A DNA stretch of 43,337 nt from Brachyspira sp. CAG:484 (GTDB taxonomy: Bacteria; Cyanobacteriota; Vampirovibrionia; Gastranaerophilales; Gastranaerophilaceae): contig HF989731.1 of assembly GCA_000431315.1 (NCBI GenBank), forward strand, positions 2,640 through 45,976, written 5' to 3'. A program made the position numbers and the translations under genes. Under the pieces are notes generated by a model that worked only from the letters and a program-made list of their open reading frames with translations, made no database searches and was not told the DNA's origin. Positions 23,099 to 31,810 of the stretch are shown in pieces (position 1 is the first letter of the stretch; each line of letters begins with the position of its first letter).

Positions 23099-24038
23099 TT
23101 TCTACCTCAGCTTCCGGATTTGGCGACAAGCCTGCTTTTATTTTGTACTCTGCTTCTGTAATATTTTGTTTCAGCCTTACCAGGTCTTTCAAATTTGTTT
23201 TTTTCAATTTTTGGAGCGTAAGCTTCACTACATATTCATGCTGTCCGGTCAAACGCGAAAGTTCAAAAGGAGAACAGGATGAAGATTTAGCTTTTAGAAT
23301 TATCCATCTTCTTACCATTGTCTGCAAGGTGGAAACTATCTCCAGACAATACTTTTTGTCAAGAAGCTTTCTGTATTCTTTTAAAGCTTTGTCCTTTTCG
23401 CCTTCCATCAGGTAATCTGAAAATGCAAATAAGTCTTCGTTTGATATACATATTTCCTTAACCATATCACCTGTCACAAGTTCATTTGGGTAAGCCATAA
23501 GCTGCAATTTACCAAGCTCTGTATCAAGCTGGCGAAGGTTGTTGCCTATTTGCGTTATCATAGCAGTCAAGGCATCAGGTGTCATTTTTAAGCCTTTAGA
23601 CTTTGCATTTTTCTTCAGCCAGTCTTCAAGTTCAGCGGTCTTGTATGTCGGGATTGTTGCAAACTCTTTTGAGTTATATTTGGCAAGAGTTTTAAAAAAC
23701 TTTTTGCGTGTATCAAGTTTCTTGCCTTCATCTCTAGGGAGCTGTGCAACAAAAACAATGTCAAGATTTTCATCATTATTCTCAAGAGCTGATGCAATTT
23801 CTTTCATCTCTTTATCGTCGAAAGTTTTTGAAAAATAATCAAGACAATTTATGACAATAAGCATCTTTCCAAACATCATAGGCTGGGATCTCAGTAATGA
23901 AATTAGCTCTGCAAACTTCGGGTTGTCATAAGTTTTGAAACTCATTTCGAGAAAATTTTTATCGAGAGTTTTTTTCAACTTTTCAACTTCTTTTTCTATA
24001 TTAAAATCTTCTTCACCGTAGAAAAAATATATTGCCAT
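23082..24038 (-). CDS. holA: DNA polymerase III clamp-loader subunit delta
   Basis: Delta opens the beta clamp during clamp loading. The 318-aa protein begins MAIYFFYGEEDFNIEKEVEKL, typical of HolA. It has AQLPRDEGKKLDTRKKFFK, IGNNLRQLDTELGKL in the middle domain and a helical collar domain at the C-terminus, and it carries no Walker A. It heads a two-gene unit with holB. The promoter is leaderless and overlaps the tail of the upstream gene's terminator. Confidence 0.92.
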   Translation of the reverse strand: MAIYFFYGEEDFNIEKEVEKLKKTLDKNFLEMSFKTYDNPKFAELISLLRSQPMMFGKMLIVINCLDYFSKTFDDKEMKEIASALENNDENLDIVFVAQLPRDEGKKLDTRKKFFKTLAKYNSKEFATIPTYKTAELEDWLKKNAKSKGLKMTPDALTAMITQIGNNLRQLDTELGKLQLMAYPNELVTGDMVKEICISNEDLFAFSDYLMEGEKDKALKEYRKLLDKKYCLEIVSTLQTMVRRWIILKAKSSSCSPFELSRLTGQHEYVVKLTLQKLKKTNLKDLVRLKQNITEAEYKIKAGLSPNPEAEVENAFFR

Positions 24039-24044
24039 AATATC

Positions 24045-24050
24045 ATTATA
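24045..24050 (-). promoter_or_regulatory. -10 box of holA, leaderless arrangement
   Basis: TATAAT on the minus strand ends 6 nt before the ATG at 24038. It begins only 6 nt after the stem of the ROK-gene terminator, so terminator tail and promoter overlap. Confidence 0.7.
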
Positions 24051-24056
24051 ATATAA

Positions 24057-24078
24057 AAAGCCTCAGTAAAGAGGCTTT
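24057..24078 (-). terminator. Terminator of the ROK kinase gene
   Basis: AAAGCCTC and GAGGCTTT form an 8-bp stem with a 6-nt loop. T-runs follow on both strands, and its position fits termination of the reverse ROK gene. Confidence 0.8.
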
Positions 24079-24083
24079 CTTTT

Positions 24084-25037
24084 TTAACTTTCAATCAAAA
24101 GGCTGGCCCCTATAACACCGGCAGTATTTCCGAGCTGTGCAGGAACCACTTCCACAGCTTCGCCGGCAATCTTCATTGCGCGTTTTTTAAGAGTTTCCTT
24201 TAACGGAGCAAGAAGCAAGTCACCTGCATCCGCAACTCCGCCGCCGACAATAATCTTTTCAGGATTTAAAAGATTAACAACGCTAGCCATACCAACACCG
24301 ATATATTCGCCCATTATTGTGAAAATTCTTTTTGCCACAGGGTCGCCGGCCTTTGCTGCTTCTGAAACAATATATGGAGTGATAGCAGCACCATTAGCCA
24401 TTTCTCTGTATTTTGTAGATTTTCCGCCTTTAATATATTCTTCAGCCATCGCAACAATTGACGGACCTGACGCAAAAGCTTCCAGACAACCTGTATCTCC
24501 GCAGCCGCAAATAGGACCGTCATGAATTTGAAGTTTGATATGCCCTATTTCACCTGCTGCGTTTGAAGCACCTCGCACAAGCTTTCCGTTAACAATCAAA
24601 CCTGACCCAATACCTGTTCCCACTGTAATACAAATTAAGTTTTCACAGCCTTTCCCTGCGCCAAAGTTCAGTTCTCCGAGAGCTGCGCATCTTACATCGT
24701 TATCAATTCGTGTTGGAATATGGAATTCATCTTCAATTATTTTTGCAAGCGGAATTTCCACCCATCCCGGAATATTTGTTATAAGTCTTACAATACCTGA
24801 TTTAAAATCAACCTGTCCAGGAAGCCCAAAACCAATTCCCTGAATATCTTTTGAAGACATTTTTGTTTCTGCCATCAAGTCATGTATTGCCTGCTTCATA
24901 TTATTAACGGTATATTCATAACCCATTTCAGCACGTGTAGGAACCGAATTTGAGTATGTTATTTTTCCATCGCTTGTCACTAGAGCAATTTTAACATTTG
25001 TTCCGCCGACATCAATCCCAATTCTGTTTTTAGTCAT
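24084..25037 (-). CDS. ROK-family sugar kinase (glucokinase-like)
   Basis: The 317-aa protein probably phosphorylates glucose or an amino sugar with ATP. It carries GIDVGGTNVKIALV at the N-terminus, the catalytic Asp in RIDNDVRCAALGE, TVGTGIGSGLI, GEIGH, and the ROK zinc motif CGCGDTGCLE. No DNA-binding domain is fused, so it is an enzyme rather than a repressor. An in-frame upstream extension to 25094 is rejected because AAGGGG lies 9 nt before ATG 25037 and the domain starts there. Substrate preference cannot be read from sequence. Glucokinase is the default. Confidence 0.9.
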   Translation of the reverse strand: MTKNRIGIDVGGTNVKIALVTSDGKITYSNSVPTRAEMGYEYTVNNMKQAIHDLMAETKMSSKDIQGIGFGLPGQVDFKSGIVRLITNIPGWVEIPLAKIIEDEFHIPTRIDNDVRCAALGELNFGAGKGCENLICITVGTGIGSGLIVNGKLVRGASNAAGEIGHIKLQIHDGPICGCGDTGCLEAFASGPSIVAMAEEYIKGGKSTKYREMANGAAITPYIVSEAAKAGDPVAKRIFTIMGEYIGVGMASVVNLLNPEKIIVGGGVADAGDLLLAPLKETLKKRAMKIAGEAVEVVPAQLGNTAGVIGASLLIES

Positions 25038-25163
25038 TATCTTTTTCCCCTTCTTATAAAAATTCAGTCTGTATTTATATAATATGACAAACATAGGTTA
25101 TGGGAAATATTTTAGGAATTTTTACATAACAATTTAGTTTACCGGTGAAAGTAAATACTGTGA

Positions 25164-25169
25164 TATAAT
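25164..25169 (+). promoter_or_regulatory. Extended -10 box of the GT4 gene, leaderless arrangement
   Basis: TGA-TATAAT ends 6 nt before the ATG at 25176, with no Shine-Dalgarno. TTTACCGGTGAAA lies upstream at 25138-25150, near where a -35 would be. Confidence 0.7.
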
Positions 25170-25175
25170 ACATTT

Positions 25176-26240
25176 ATGAAAATTTTATTCATTACAGACC
25201 TGTATCCGGTACAGGAAAATGAAAAAACAACACCGCGGACTTTATATGATTTTGTTCAGGGCTTTAGAAGTCTTGGGCACTATGTTGATGTTATAAAACC
25301 AAACTTTATACTAAACTCTTTTATACGGAGAAAACCTTTTTACAAAACAGACTTATATAATAATATATATAATATAAATTACTGGACACCTTTCTGGTTT
25401 AACGTAAAAAGAAAATTAAACCAAAAGCTTGATTATGACATAGTTATAGCGCATATGCCATCCGGCATTCTCTTTGCAGACAAACTAAAAATTCCATTTA
25501 TTGCCGGTATTCATAATTCTGATTTAACTGTTCTAACAAGTCCGTTATATAAACTTCATTTTAAGAACAGACTTCTTAAAGCATTAAAAAATGCAAAAGG
25601 AATTGCCTGCCGCTCAGAGGTTATCAAAAAGAAACTTCTTAATCTATATCCGGAATTTGAACAGAAAACATTCACTGCACCCTCAGGAGTTGATGAGAGT
25701 ATAATTAGAGAAAACTTACAGCCGCTTCATAGCCCTGTGAAAGTTTTGACCTGTGCGAATTTTAAGAAAAGAAAAAATATTGATAAAGTAATTCTTGCCT
25801 TGAAAAATCTCGAAGGTTTTGAACTGACTGTAATCGGGGATGGCTCTTTAAGAAAAAATTTGGAAAAACTTGACACAAATGTAAATTTTACCGGAGCACT
25901 CCCGCATAATGAAGTTATTGCAAAAATGCGCGACAGCGATATTTTTATACTGCCCAGCACAGGCGAAACCTTTGGCATGGTTTATTTAGAAGCCATGGCG
26001 TGCGGCTGTATTACAATTGCTACAAAAGATGACGGCGTTGATGGAATTATCAAAAATCAAGAAAATGGGTTTTTAACTATTCCGATTTCAACAGAAATAA
26101 GAAAATTACTTCAATTTATAAAAAGCATGGAGGATGACAGGCTTAAAGTCTTGCGCTACAATAGTTTCTCTACTATACAGACATACACAAAAACCCGCTG
26201 CTGTGAACATTATTTGCAACAAATTTTTAAGATTTTGTAA
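25176..26240 (+). CDS. Family 4 glycosyltransferase
   Basis: The 354-aa GT-B enzyme probably adds a sugar to an envelope glycan. The N-terminal Rossmann half begins MKILFITDLYPVQEN. The C-terminal donor-binding half has GALPHNEVIAKMRDSDIFILPSTGETFGMVYLEAMACGC with the E-x7-E signature. It is intact, unlike the fragment at 14.1-14.5 kb, and is a single-gene unit, divergent from the ROK kinase. Donor and acceptor are unknown. Confidence 0.9.
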   Translation: MKILFITDLYPVQENEKTTPRTLYDFVQGFRSLGHYVDVIKPNFILNSFIRRKPFYKTDLYNNIYNINYWTPFWFNVKRKLNQKLDYDIVIAHMPSGILFADKLKIPFIAGIHNSDLTVLTSPLYKLHFKNRLLKALKNAKGIACRSEVIKKKLLNLYPEFEQKTFTAPSGVDESIIRENLQPLHSPVKVLTCANFKKRKNIDKVILALKNLEGFELTVIGDGSLRKNLEKLDTNVNFTGALPHNEVIAKMRDSDIFILPSTGETFGMVYLEAMACGCITIATKDDGVDGIIKNQENGFLTIPISTEIRKLLQFIKSMEDDRLKVLRYNSFSTIQTYTKTRCCEHYLQQIFKIL

Positions 26241-26244
26241 AGAT

Positions 26245-26276
26245 TTGACATCATGCAGACATGTTTTTGCTAGTAT
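26245..26276 (+). promoter_or_regulatory. Possible promoter of the symporter gene
   Basis: A perfect TTGACA (26245-26250) and an extended -10 TGC-TAGTAT (26271-26276) are separated by 20 nt, which is longer than the usual 17. Moderate support only. Confidence 0.35.
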
Positions 26277-26340
26277 TAACTAGTTGGTTAATTTACCCCT
26301 TTGGATAAACAGCCGAACATACTCGAAAGGAAGAGAACTA

Positions 26341-27921
26341 ATGAAAAAACTTTTAACCGTACTTTTTACACTGCTAATCAGCGTACAACAAGCACAAGCC
26401 TTTAGTCTGGATGCTTTTATGGACAAAAATATTGCTCCGGTTTCAGATAAAATCGCAAGCTTAATATTTTTTCCGATCCACGTTTTCGGCGCTGATGTTC
26501 CAATTATTATATTTTGGATTTTGTTTGCGGGAGTATTTTTCACGTTCTATCTTAGAGGAATTGCCGTTTGGGGCTTTAAACACGCATTTGACAATGTATT
26601 CAAACCTAAAAAAAGCTCAAATTCTGATGAAGGCGGAGAGGTTTCCTCTTTTCAGGCATTAATGACAGCTTTATCCGGAACTATCGGACTTGGAAGTATT
26701 GCCGGTGTTGCTATTGCAATTTCTATGGGCGGTCCCGGGGCTGCATTCTGGATTATCATAGGTGCATTATTAGGTATGTCTTTAAAGTTTGTAGAAGCTG
26801 CACTCGCTGTGAAATATAGAAGATTTAATCTTGACGGTTCAATTTCCGGCGGTCCTATGCACTATATGGCACATGGTTTGACAAGAAAAAAATTAAGATG
26901 GCTCGGGCAGCCTTTGTCTGTAATGTTTGCAATTCTTTGTATCTGCGGTGGTATTACCGGTGGGAACATGATTCAAATAAATCAGGCAGCTAATCAGTTT
27001 GTAAATGTAACAGGCGGTGAAAACGGCTTTATGCACAACCTTCACTGGCTAATCGGGCTTGGTATGGCAATCGTTGTAGGATTAATTGTAATCGGCGGTA
27101 TTAAAAATATCGTTAAAGTCACTGAAAAAATCGTTCCTTTAAAAATATTTGTTTACCTGTTCTCAGCCCTTGCTGTAATTATCTGTAATTTTAAACTTAT
27201 ACCTCATGCAGCATGGGTAATTGTAAAAGAAGCTTTCAGACCCGAATCTGTTTACGGAGGAATGTTTGTTGCAATGATTATGGGCTTGCGCCGTTCCGTA
27301 CAGTCTAACGAAGCAGGTACAGGATCCGCACCTATTGTTTATGCAACAGTAAAAACAGAAGAACCTCTTTCTCAGGGATTTGTTGCATTATTAGATCCGT
27401 TTTTAACCGGATTTATGTGTACATTGACAGCTTTTGCAATTGTAATTACAGGAGTATACAAAACCCATGCAGGTCATACTTCCGGTATTGAAATGACTTC
27501 TGATGCTATATCATCAGTAATGCCGTTTTTCCCTAAATTATTAGCCGGTATAGTTCTATTATACGCCTTATCAACAATCATAAGCTGGGCATATTACGGG
27601 CAGAAATCATGGAACTTCCTGTTCGGTGAAGGTAAGAAAAGAACTCTTGCATTCCAGTTTTTATACTGTGCATTTATTGTAATAGGTTCTGTATTAAATG
27701 TAACTTCAGTTATAAATATTACAGATGCAATGATGATAGCAATGTCTATACCGAATATTATCGCAATGTATATTCTGGCACCTGAGGTTAAGAAAGACCT
27801 CAAAGCTTACTGTCAGAAATATCAGGTAGGCAAATTTGTTAACAGGGATTGGCTGGCAGAAGTTCCGGTCACAGTAAAGGCAGATGACAAGGAGGTTTTA
27901 TGTCCGAACAGCAAATTATAG
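26341..27921 (+). CDS. Alanine/glycine:cation symporter (AGCS family)
   Basis: The protein imports alanine or glycine with Na+ (or H+). It has about 11 membrane helices, GTIGLGSIAGVAIAISMGGPGAAFW early on, the family signature MGLRRSVQSNEAGTGSAPI, and GHTSGIEM. At 526 aa it is longer than most AGCS members because of an N-terminal signal-peptide-like segment (MKKLLTVLFTLLISVQQAQA) and a periplasmic lead-in. ATG 26341 is chosen because AAAGGAAGAG precedes it. It overlaps the following ACT gene by 22 bp. Confidence 0.9.
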   Translation: MKKLLTVLFTLLISVQQAQAFSLDAFMDKNIAPVSDKIASLIFFPIHVFGADVPIIIFWILFAGVFFTFYLRGIAVWGFKHAFDNVFKPKKSSNSDEGGEVSSFQALMTALSGTIGLGSIAGVAIAISMGGPGAAFWIIIGALLGMSLKFVEAALAVKYRRFNLDGSISGGPMHYMAHGLTRKKLRWLGQPLSVMFAILCICGGITGGNMIQINQAANQFVNVTGGENGFMHNLHWLIGLGMAIVVGLIVIGGIKNIVKVTEKIVPLKIFVYLFSALAVIICNFKLIPHAAWVIVKEAFRPESVYGGMFVAMIMGLRRSVQSNEAGTGSAPIVYATVKTEEPLSQGFVALLDPFLTGFMCTLTAFAIVITGVYKTHAGHTSGIEMTSDAISSVMPFFPKLLAGIVLLYALSTIISWAYYGQKSWNFLFGEGKKRTLAFQFLYCAFIVIGSVLNVTSVINITDAMMIAMSIPNIIAMYILAPEVKKDLKAYCQKYQVGKFVNRDWLAEVPVTVKADDKEVLCPNSKL

Positions 27922-28178
27922 TAACTGTATCCGGTGTGGATAAAGTAGGTATTGTAGCAAAAGTTACAGCAGTGCTTGCAAAATATGAAGTAAACATTGA
28001 GGATATAAAACAAACATTAATGCAGGGACATTTTGTAATGTTTTTGCTTGGAAATATAGAAAAATCAAAATATAATTTTAAAGAAATTAAAGAAGCATTA
28101 ACTGAAACCGGTAAAGAATTAGGTATGGAAATATGGGTTCAGAGAAAAGAAATTTTCGATAACATGCATATGGTTTAG
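27900..28178 (+). CDS. Small ACT-domain protein (UPF0237-like)
   Basis: The 92-aa protein is a single ACT-type domain: VTVSGVDKVGIVAKVTAVLAKYEVNIEDIKQ, then MFLLGNIEKSK and GMEIWVQRKEIF. ACT domains bind small molecules, often amino acids. The protein has no enzyme domain. GGAGG (27891-27895) lies within the 3' end of the symporter gene, which it overlaps by 22 bp, so the two are co-translated. I infer that it senses the transported amino acid or a related metabolite. The last 4 bp overlap the convergent nagZ stop. Confidence 0.88.
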   Translation: MSEQQIIVTVSGVDKVGIVAKVTAVLAKYEVNIEDIKQTLMQGHFVMFLLGNIEKSKYNFKEIKEALTETGKELGMEIWVQRKEIFDNMHMV

Positions 28179-29149
28179 TTTAGCAGAGCAAATCTTTTTT
28201 TCAATAACATAATTTTTTCACTTGATCTTTCAATACTTTCAAAAAGCACGGCATCTGTACGGGCTTTTTGGGCAACCGATTCTATTGCATCTATGACATC
28301 ATGAGTTGAATTTCTGTGTATAAACATATTAAGACCGGCGCGGATGCCCTGTTCAAAAGCATCTGCAAGTCCAAATTGTGAAACCCCTTTCATCATCATA
28401 TCATCAGATATAATTACTCCGTTAAATTTTAGTTTATTCCTCAGATAGGAAACAGCATTAATACTTAAACTTGCAGGAATAACTTTTTCATCAAAACATG
28501 TACAGTGAAGATGTGCTGCCATAACCATTTCGATTCCGTTTTCAATAGCAGCAGCAAAAGGTTTTATATGCGTATTTTCCATTTCATCAAGCGGCAAATC
28601 AATTTCCGGAAGCGTAAGATGACTGTCAGCATTAGCATCTCCATGACCTGGGAAATGTTTTACACATGGGATAATACCGTTTTCGCGGTAAACCCTGGAA
28701 ACTATTTTCTCCGCCTCAATAACATCTTGCGTCCGGCTTGAAAAAGCACGTTCCCCGATAATCGGATTTTTCGGGTTTGTATTAACATCAATACATGGCG
28801 CAAAGTTCAGGTTTATGCCGTAACTTTTCAGCTCTTTTGCAATATCATCAGTTTGACGGCGTAAAAACTCTTCCCCTTTTTCAAATGCAAATTTTGCAGA
28901 GAGATATTTTTTCCCGTTATGGATATTTTCGGTACGTTCAACACGTCCGCCTTCCTGATCTATAGAAAGAAACGGTGTAATCACTGCTGAGGAATATATT
29001 TCCCCACACAATTCTTTAAATTGTTCGGGAGTTTTAATATCTTTTGTAAAAAATATTACTCCGCCCAGAGAAGACTTGAGCGCTTCTTTATAACCATCGC
29101 CCTCAAGTCCGAGGATAAACATTTGATAAAGTTTTTCTCTAATATCCAT
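28175..29149 (-). CDS. nagZ: Beta-N-acetylhexosaminidase, GH3 (NagZ)
   Basis: NagZ removes GlcNAc from anhydro-muropeptides during cell-wall recycling in the cytosol. The 324-aa single-domain protein has SIDQEGGRVERT, the diagnostic KHFPGHGDANADSHLTLP loop with the catalytic His-Asp pair, and the nucleophile Asp in VIISDDMMMKGV. There is no signal peptide, in line with a cytosolic role. GGAGG lies before ATG 29149. No other recycling gene is adjacent. Confidence 0.92.
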   Translation of the reverse strand: MDIREKLYQMFILGLEGDGYKEALKSSLGGVIFFTKDIKTPEQFKELCGEIYSSAVITPFLSIDQEGGRVERTENIHNGKKYLSAKFAFEKGEEFLRRQTDDIAKELKSYGINLNFAPCIDVNTNPKNPIIGERAFSSRTQDVIEAEKIVSRVYRENGIIPCVKHFPGHGDANADSHLTLPEIDLPLDEMENTHIKPFAAAIENGIEMVMAAHLHCTCFDEKVIPASLSINAVSYLRNKLKFNGVIISDDMMMKGVSQFGLADAFEQGIRAGLNMFIHRNSTHDVIDAIESVAQKARTDAVLFESIERSSEKIMLLKKRFALLN

Positions 29150-29196
29150 AAACTTCCTCCAATCGGACGCCTTGAAAAATAGCTACCCCTTGCAAG

Positions 29197-29781
29197 TTAT
29201 AAAACCTCACCGTACAAATCATAAAGTTCTGTGAGCTGACCGCTTTCGACAACCTGCTCAATTTTTTCTATAACAGGTTTTGCACTGTCTGCGGTTAAGG
29301 TTTTAACTTCTTTTGGAAGTTTAATATCATCTGTAGTTTTCAATTCTGTAAAGCCTTTATTTTCAGTCAGGAATGCTTTATAAGCTGTTAAAATCTTCCA
29401 GTATCTTTCATCAACTTCATAATCTTTTCCAAGATAATACTTAACATCTTTCTTAAATTGAGCAAGATATGAGTAAACAAAATCTACTTCTGAAACAGTT
29501 TCTTCTTCATTGTATTCACTGCCGCAGCAGAAATTATTTAATACCGGTTTGTTATCAAGCGTCTTAATAGCATCAGCCCACATAATACAGCCTAAATAAA
29601 AAGCTATATAATCTTCCAGCAGAGTTTTTATTTTAGGGAAAAACATCTTAAACTGGTTTTTCTTCTGTCCAAAGTTTCTATATCTGTTTAATGTCCCGTA
29701 AACGTATTCTATATTTGGAATGATTGCGGAAATATGCGCTACAAATCCCGGATCAAACTGTACTCCGTCTTCAAAATTCAT
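29197..29781 (-). CDS. Protein of unknown function, in unit with secreted hydrolase
   Basis: I do not recognise this 194-aa protein. It appears mostly helical and soluble, with aromatic-rich segments (NRYRNFGQKKNQFKMFFP, YSYLAQFKKDVKYYLG) and a single CC pair. There is no signal peptide or membrane helix. GGAGAG precedes the ATG. It follows the hydrolase-like gene by 12 nt in the same direction, so the two are co-transcribed and may share a process. Confidence 0.75.
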   Translation of the reverse strand: MNFEDGVQFDPGFVAHISAIIPNIEYVYGTLNRYRNFGQKKNQFKMFFPKIKTLLEDYIAFYLGCIMWADAIKTLDNKPVLNNFCCGSEYNEEETVSEVDFVYSYLAQFKKDVKYYLGKDYEVDERYWKILTAYKAFLTENKGFTELKTTDDIKLPKEVKTLTADSAKPVIEKIEQVVESGQLTELYDLYGEVL

Positions 29782-29793
29782 TAGTATCTCTCC

Positions 29794-30978
29794 TTATAAA
29801 TCAGATGTGTATTTACGTTTTTTAATAAGTTTTAGTTGAAAATCTTTGTCATACAAAAATTTATATCCGATAACATATGACTTTGCAACTTCTTTAGAAA
29901 AAGTTCTGCGTGCAGACCAGTATGATGTATGGGCAAGAAGGAAAGTTCTCTTACTCCATACGGTTGAATTATCAAAAACAAATCCTTTAGGTTCTTTCAG
30001 ATTGATATTTGCCTTATTTTCCATATCTTCAAGTGTAAGATTCTGCGTTGAAGGATACCCCATAGGATCTTCCTTAAAGTTCACTGTCAAAAGAAACAAA
30101 CCGTCTTCTATTATATTTTTAAGAAGGAACTTATTGTAATACGTGAGTTCATAATCAGGGTCAGCAAGATCTGAATAAAAAAGTACAAGAGGACTTGCAA
30201 AGTTAACAACCCCCTTTAATACACCTTGCGGTACACATGCAGCCTCGGTAGCCTCATCAAGCTTTAAGTAATTTTGCTTAAATGTTTCCGGATTTTTATC
30301 AACAACAAGATGCCCGTCGGAAGTTACAGCACCCAGCTGCGCCTTTGATAAAGCTGAAATACAGGTATTTTTCATCGGATTTTTACCGACGAAATCTCTT
30401 ATATCTTCACTAACCTCAACCGCATCAAATAAATTATCAACATTTAAATACCTGAGCTTGTTAAACATATATTCATAAGTAATAAAGCTGCCTGCGGAAT
30501 ATCCGTATAAAACCACCTTGTTTCCTTTTTCAGCCTCTGCCTTTACCATGTTATTAAGCTCATCAATAATAGGAAGCATATGATGTGACTTTTGAACCCA
30601 AATTGCGTCATGCAAAAATCCTGCAATCAATGACCGGACACCATAAGCAATGGTTGGGCTGAAAGCTTTTGAAATATCAAGCTGCTGCTCAACAAATTCC
30701 AAATCAGTTTTGCTTTTATCACCCCAGAAAAAAATCACAGGCTCTTCATTAATTGAATATTGCCCATCTTTCAAAAAGAGGTTATAAGCTTCTTTATTTT
30801 TTACAAAACTTTCACGCATTTTAGGGTGAAGCTTATGAACACCTTTTTCAAACCAGTTCTGCATTTTTTCATCATTATTATTAGAACCGTTTATATATAC
30901 AAAACTTATATTTTCCTGAGCATAGGAAAAATTCTGCAATAACATAAGTACTGCCAAAACATATAAAATCTTTTTCAT
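29794..30978 (-). CDS. Secreted alpha/beta-hydrolase-like (lipase-type) protein
   Basis: The 394-aa protein starts with a clear signal peptide (MKKILYVLAVLMLLQNFSYA, cut after SYA) and is therefore exported. VVLYGYSAGSF (about residue 155) is a GxSxG nucleophile elbow after a beta strand, typical of alpha/beta hydrolases. A Ser nucleophile is likely, and the acid and His are not certain. The substrate could be a lipid or ester and is not known. It is the first gene of a two-gene unit and has a leaderless-type promoter. Confidence 0.75.
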   Translation of the reverse strand: MKKILYVLAVLMLLQNFSYAQENISFVYINGSNNNDEKMQNWFEKGVHKLHPKMRESFVKNKEAYNLFLKDGQYSINEEPVIFFWGDKSKTDLEFVEQQLDISKAFSPTIAYGVRSLIAGFLHDAIWVQKSHHMLPIIDELNNMVKAEAEKGNKVVLYGYSAGSFITYEYMFNKLRYLNVDNLFDAVEVSEDIRDFVGKNPMKNTCISALSKAQLGAVTSDGHLVVDKNPETFKQNYLKLDEATEAACVPQGVLKGVVNFASPLVLFYSDLADPDYELTYYNKFLLKNIIEDGLFLLTVNFKEDPMGYPSTQNLTLEDMENKANINLKEPKGFVFDNSTVWSKRTFLLAHTSYWSARRTFSKEVAKSYVIGYKFLYDKDFQLKLIKKRKYTSDL

Positions 30979-30984
30979 AAAAAC

Positions 30985-30990
30985 ATTTTA
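30985..30990 (-). promoter_or_regulatory. Extended -10 box of the secreted hydrolase gene, leaderless arrangement
   Basis: TGT-TAAAAT on the minus strand ends 6 nt before the ATG at 30978, with no Shine-Dalgarno. Confidence 0.6.
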
Positions 30991-31015
30991 ACATAGAAAC
31001 AAAAAAGAATAACAA

Positions 31016-31040
31016 AATACCCGCAAAAACTGCGGGTATT
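31016..31040 (-). terminator. Terminator of the aquaporin gene
   Basis: AATACCCGCA and TGCGGGTATT form a perfect 10-bp stem with a 5-nt loop, followed by T-rich sequence on the minus strand. Confidence 0.8.
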
Positions 31041-31050
31041 TATACTTATT

Positions 31051-31689
31051 TTATCTGCCGTTAACAGCTTTGTATGTAATACCGGCAGCAACAGCTGCCA
31101 AAAGGTTTACAATAATAGTGGCAAGAGCTATTTTTAAACAGCAGATTGTGTGCATAACAATACACGCAGCGGCTACTGCCGGATTAAAAGCGGCAAGGCA
31201 AATTCCACCGACAGCAAAAGCCCCTGCCATAACAGTAGACCCAATTGCAAGCCCGTAATAAGAATTACCCTCAACCTCTCTGGCTGTAGCAGTCAAAAGA
31301 ACAACATAACACAGTGCAAATGTAAAAATAAATTCACCGATAATCAAAGCCGGCATATCAAAAAGCATTGCTGCAGAATCAGGAGCTTCACCGGCAAGAT
31401 AATTCACAATAAACGCACCCACAATTCCGCCAAGAACCTGCGATATTGCATAAGGAAACCATTGGTAAGCAGGCAGTGCACCTCTTACAACTGCTGCCAG
31501 AGATACCGCAGGGTTGTAATGACCTCCGGAAATAAATCCGCCCGCATAAATCATTACCATTAATACACCCCCTATAGCCAGAGGAGGAATTACACCCGGA
31601 ACTCCAAGCCTTGTTACGGCACCTATTGTAAAAACAAGAAAAAATGTTCCGATAAATTCTACCAGATATTTTCTAAAATTTTCGTTCAT
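31051..31689 (-). CDS. Aquaporin / major intrinsic protein
   Basis: The 212-aa channel conducts water or small neutral solutes. It has six membrane helices and both pore half-helix motifs, GGHYNPAVS and AAFNPAVA. The second half contains two Cys near CCLKIAL, which is unusual. It may be closer to AqpZ than to GlpF because the insertion after the second NPA is short. GGAGAG lies before ATG 31689. A longer in-frame start (31725) lacks a site. Confidence 0.9.
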   Translation of the reverse strand: MNENFRKYLVEFIGTFFLVFTIGAVTRLGVPGVIPPLAIGGVLMVMIYAGGFISGGHYNPAVSLAAVVRGALPAYQWFPYAISQVLGGIVGAFIVNYLAGEAPDSAAMLFDMPALIIGEFIFTFALCYVVLLTATAREVEGNSYYGLAIGSTVMAGAFAVGGICLAAFNPAVAAACIVMHTICCLKIALATIIVNLLAAVAAGITYKAVNGR

Positions 31690-31798
31690 ATTCTCTCCTT
31701 CAATAAAACTGATTTGTAAAAACAAGTTAATTTATAAATCAACTTTCAGCATCCGACGGCAGGATAATTTATTTAGCATCCATCACTCTTATATGTGT

Positions 31799-31804
31799 TA
31801 TAAT
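31799..31804 (+). promoter_or_regulatory. Extended -10 box of pgeF, leaderless arrangement
   Basis: TGT-TATAAT ends 6 nt before the ATG at 31811, with no Shine-Dalgarno. Confidence 0.7.
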
Positions 31805-31810
31805 AATTTT

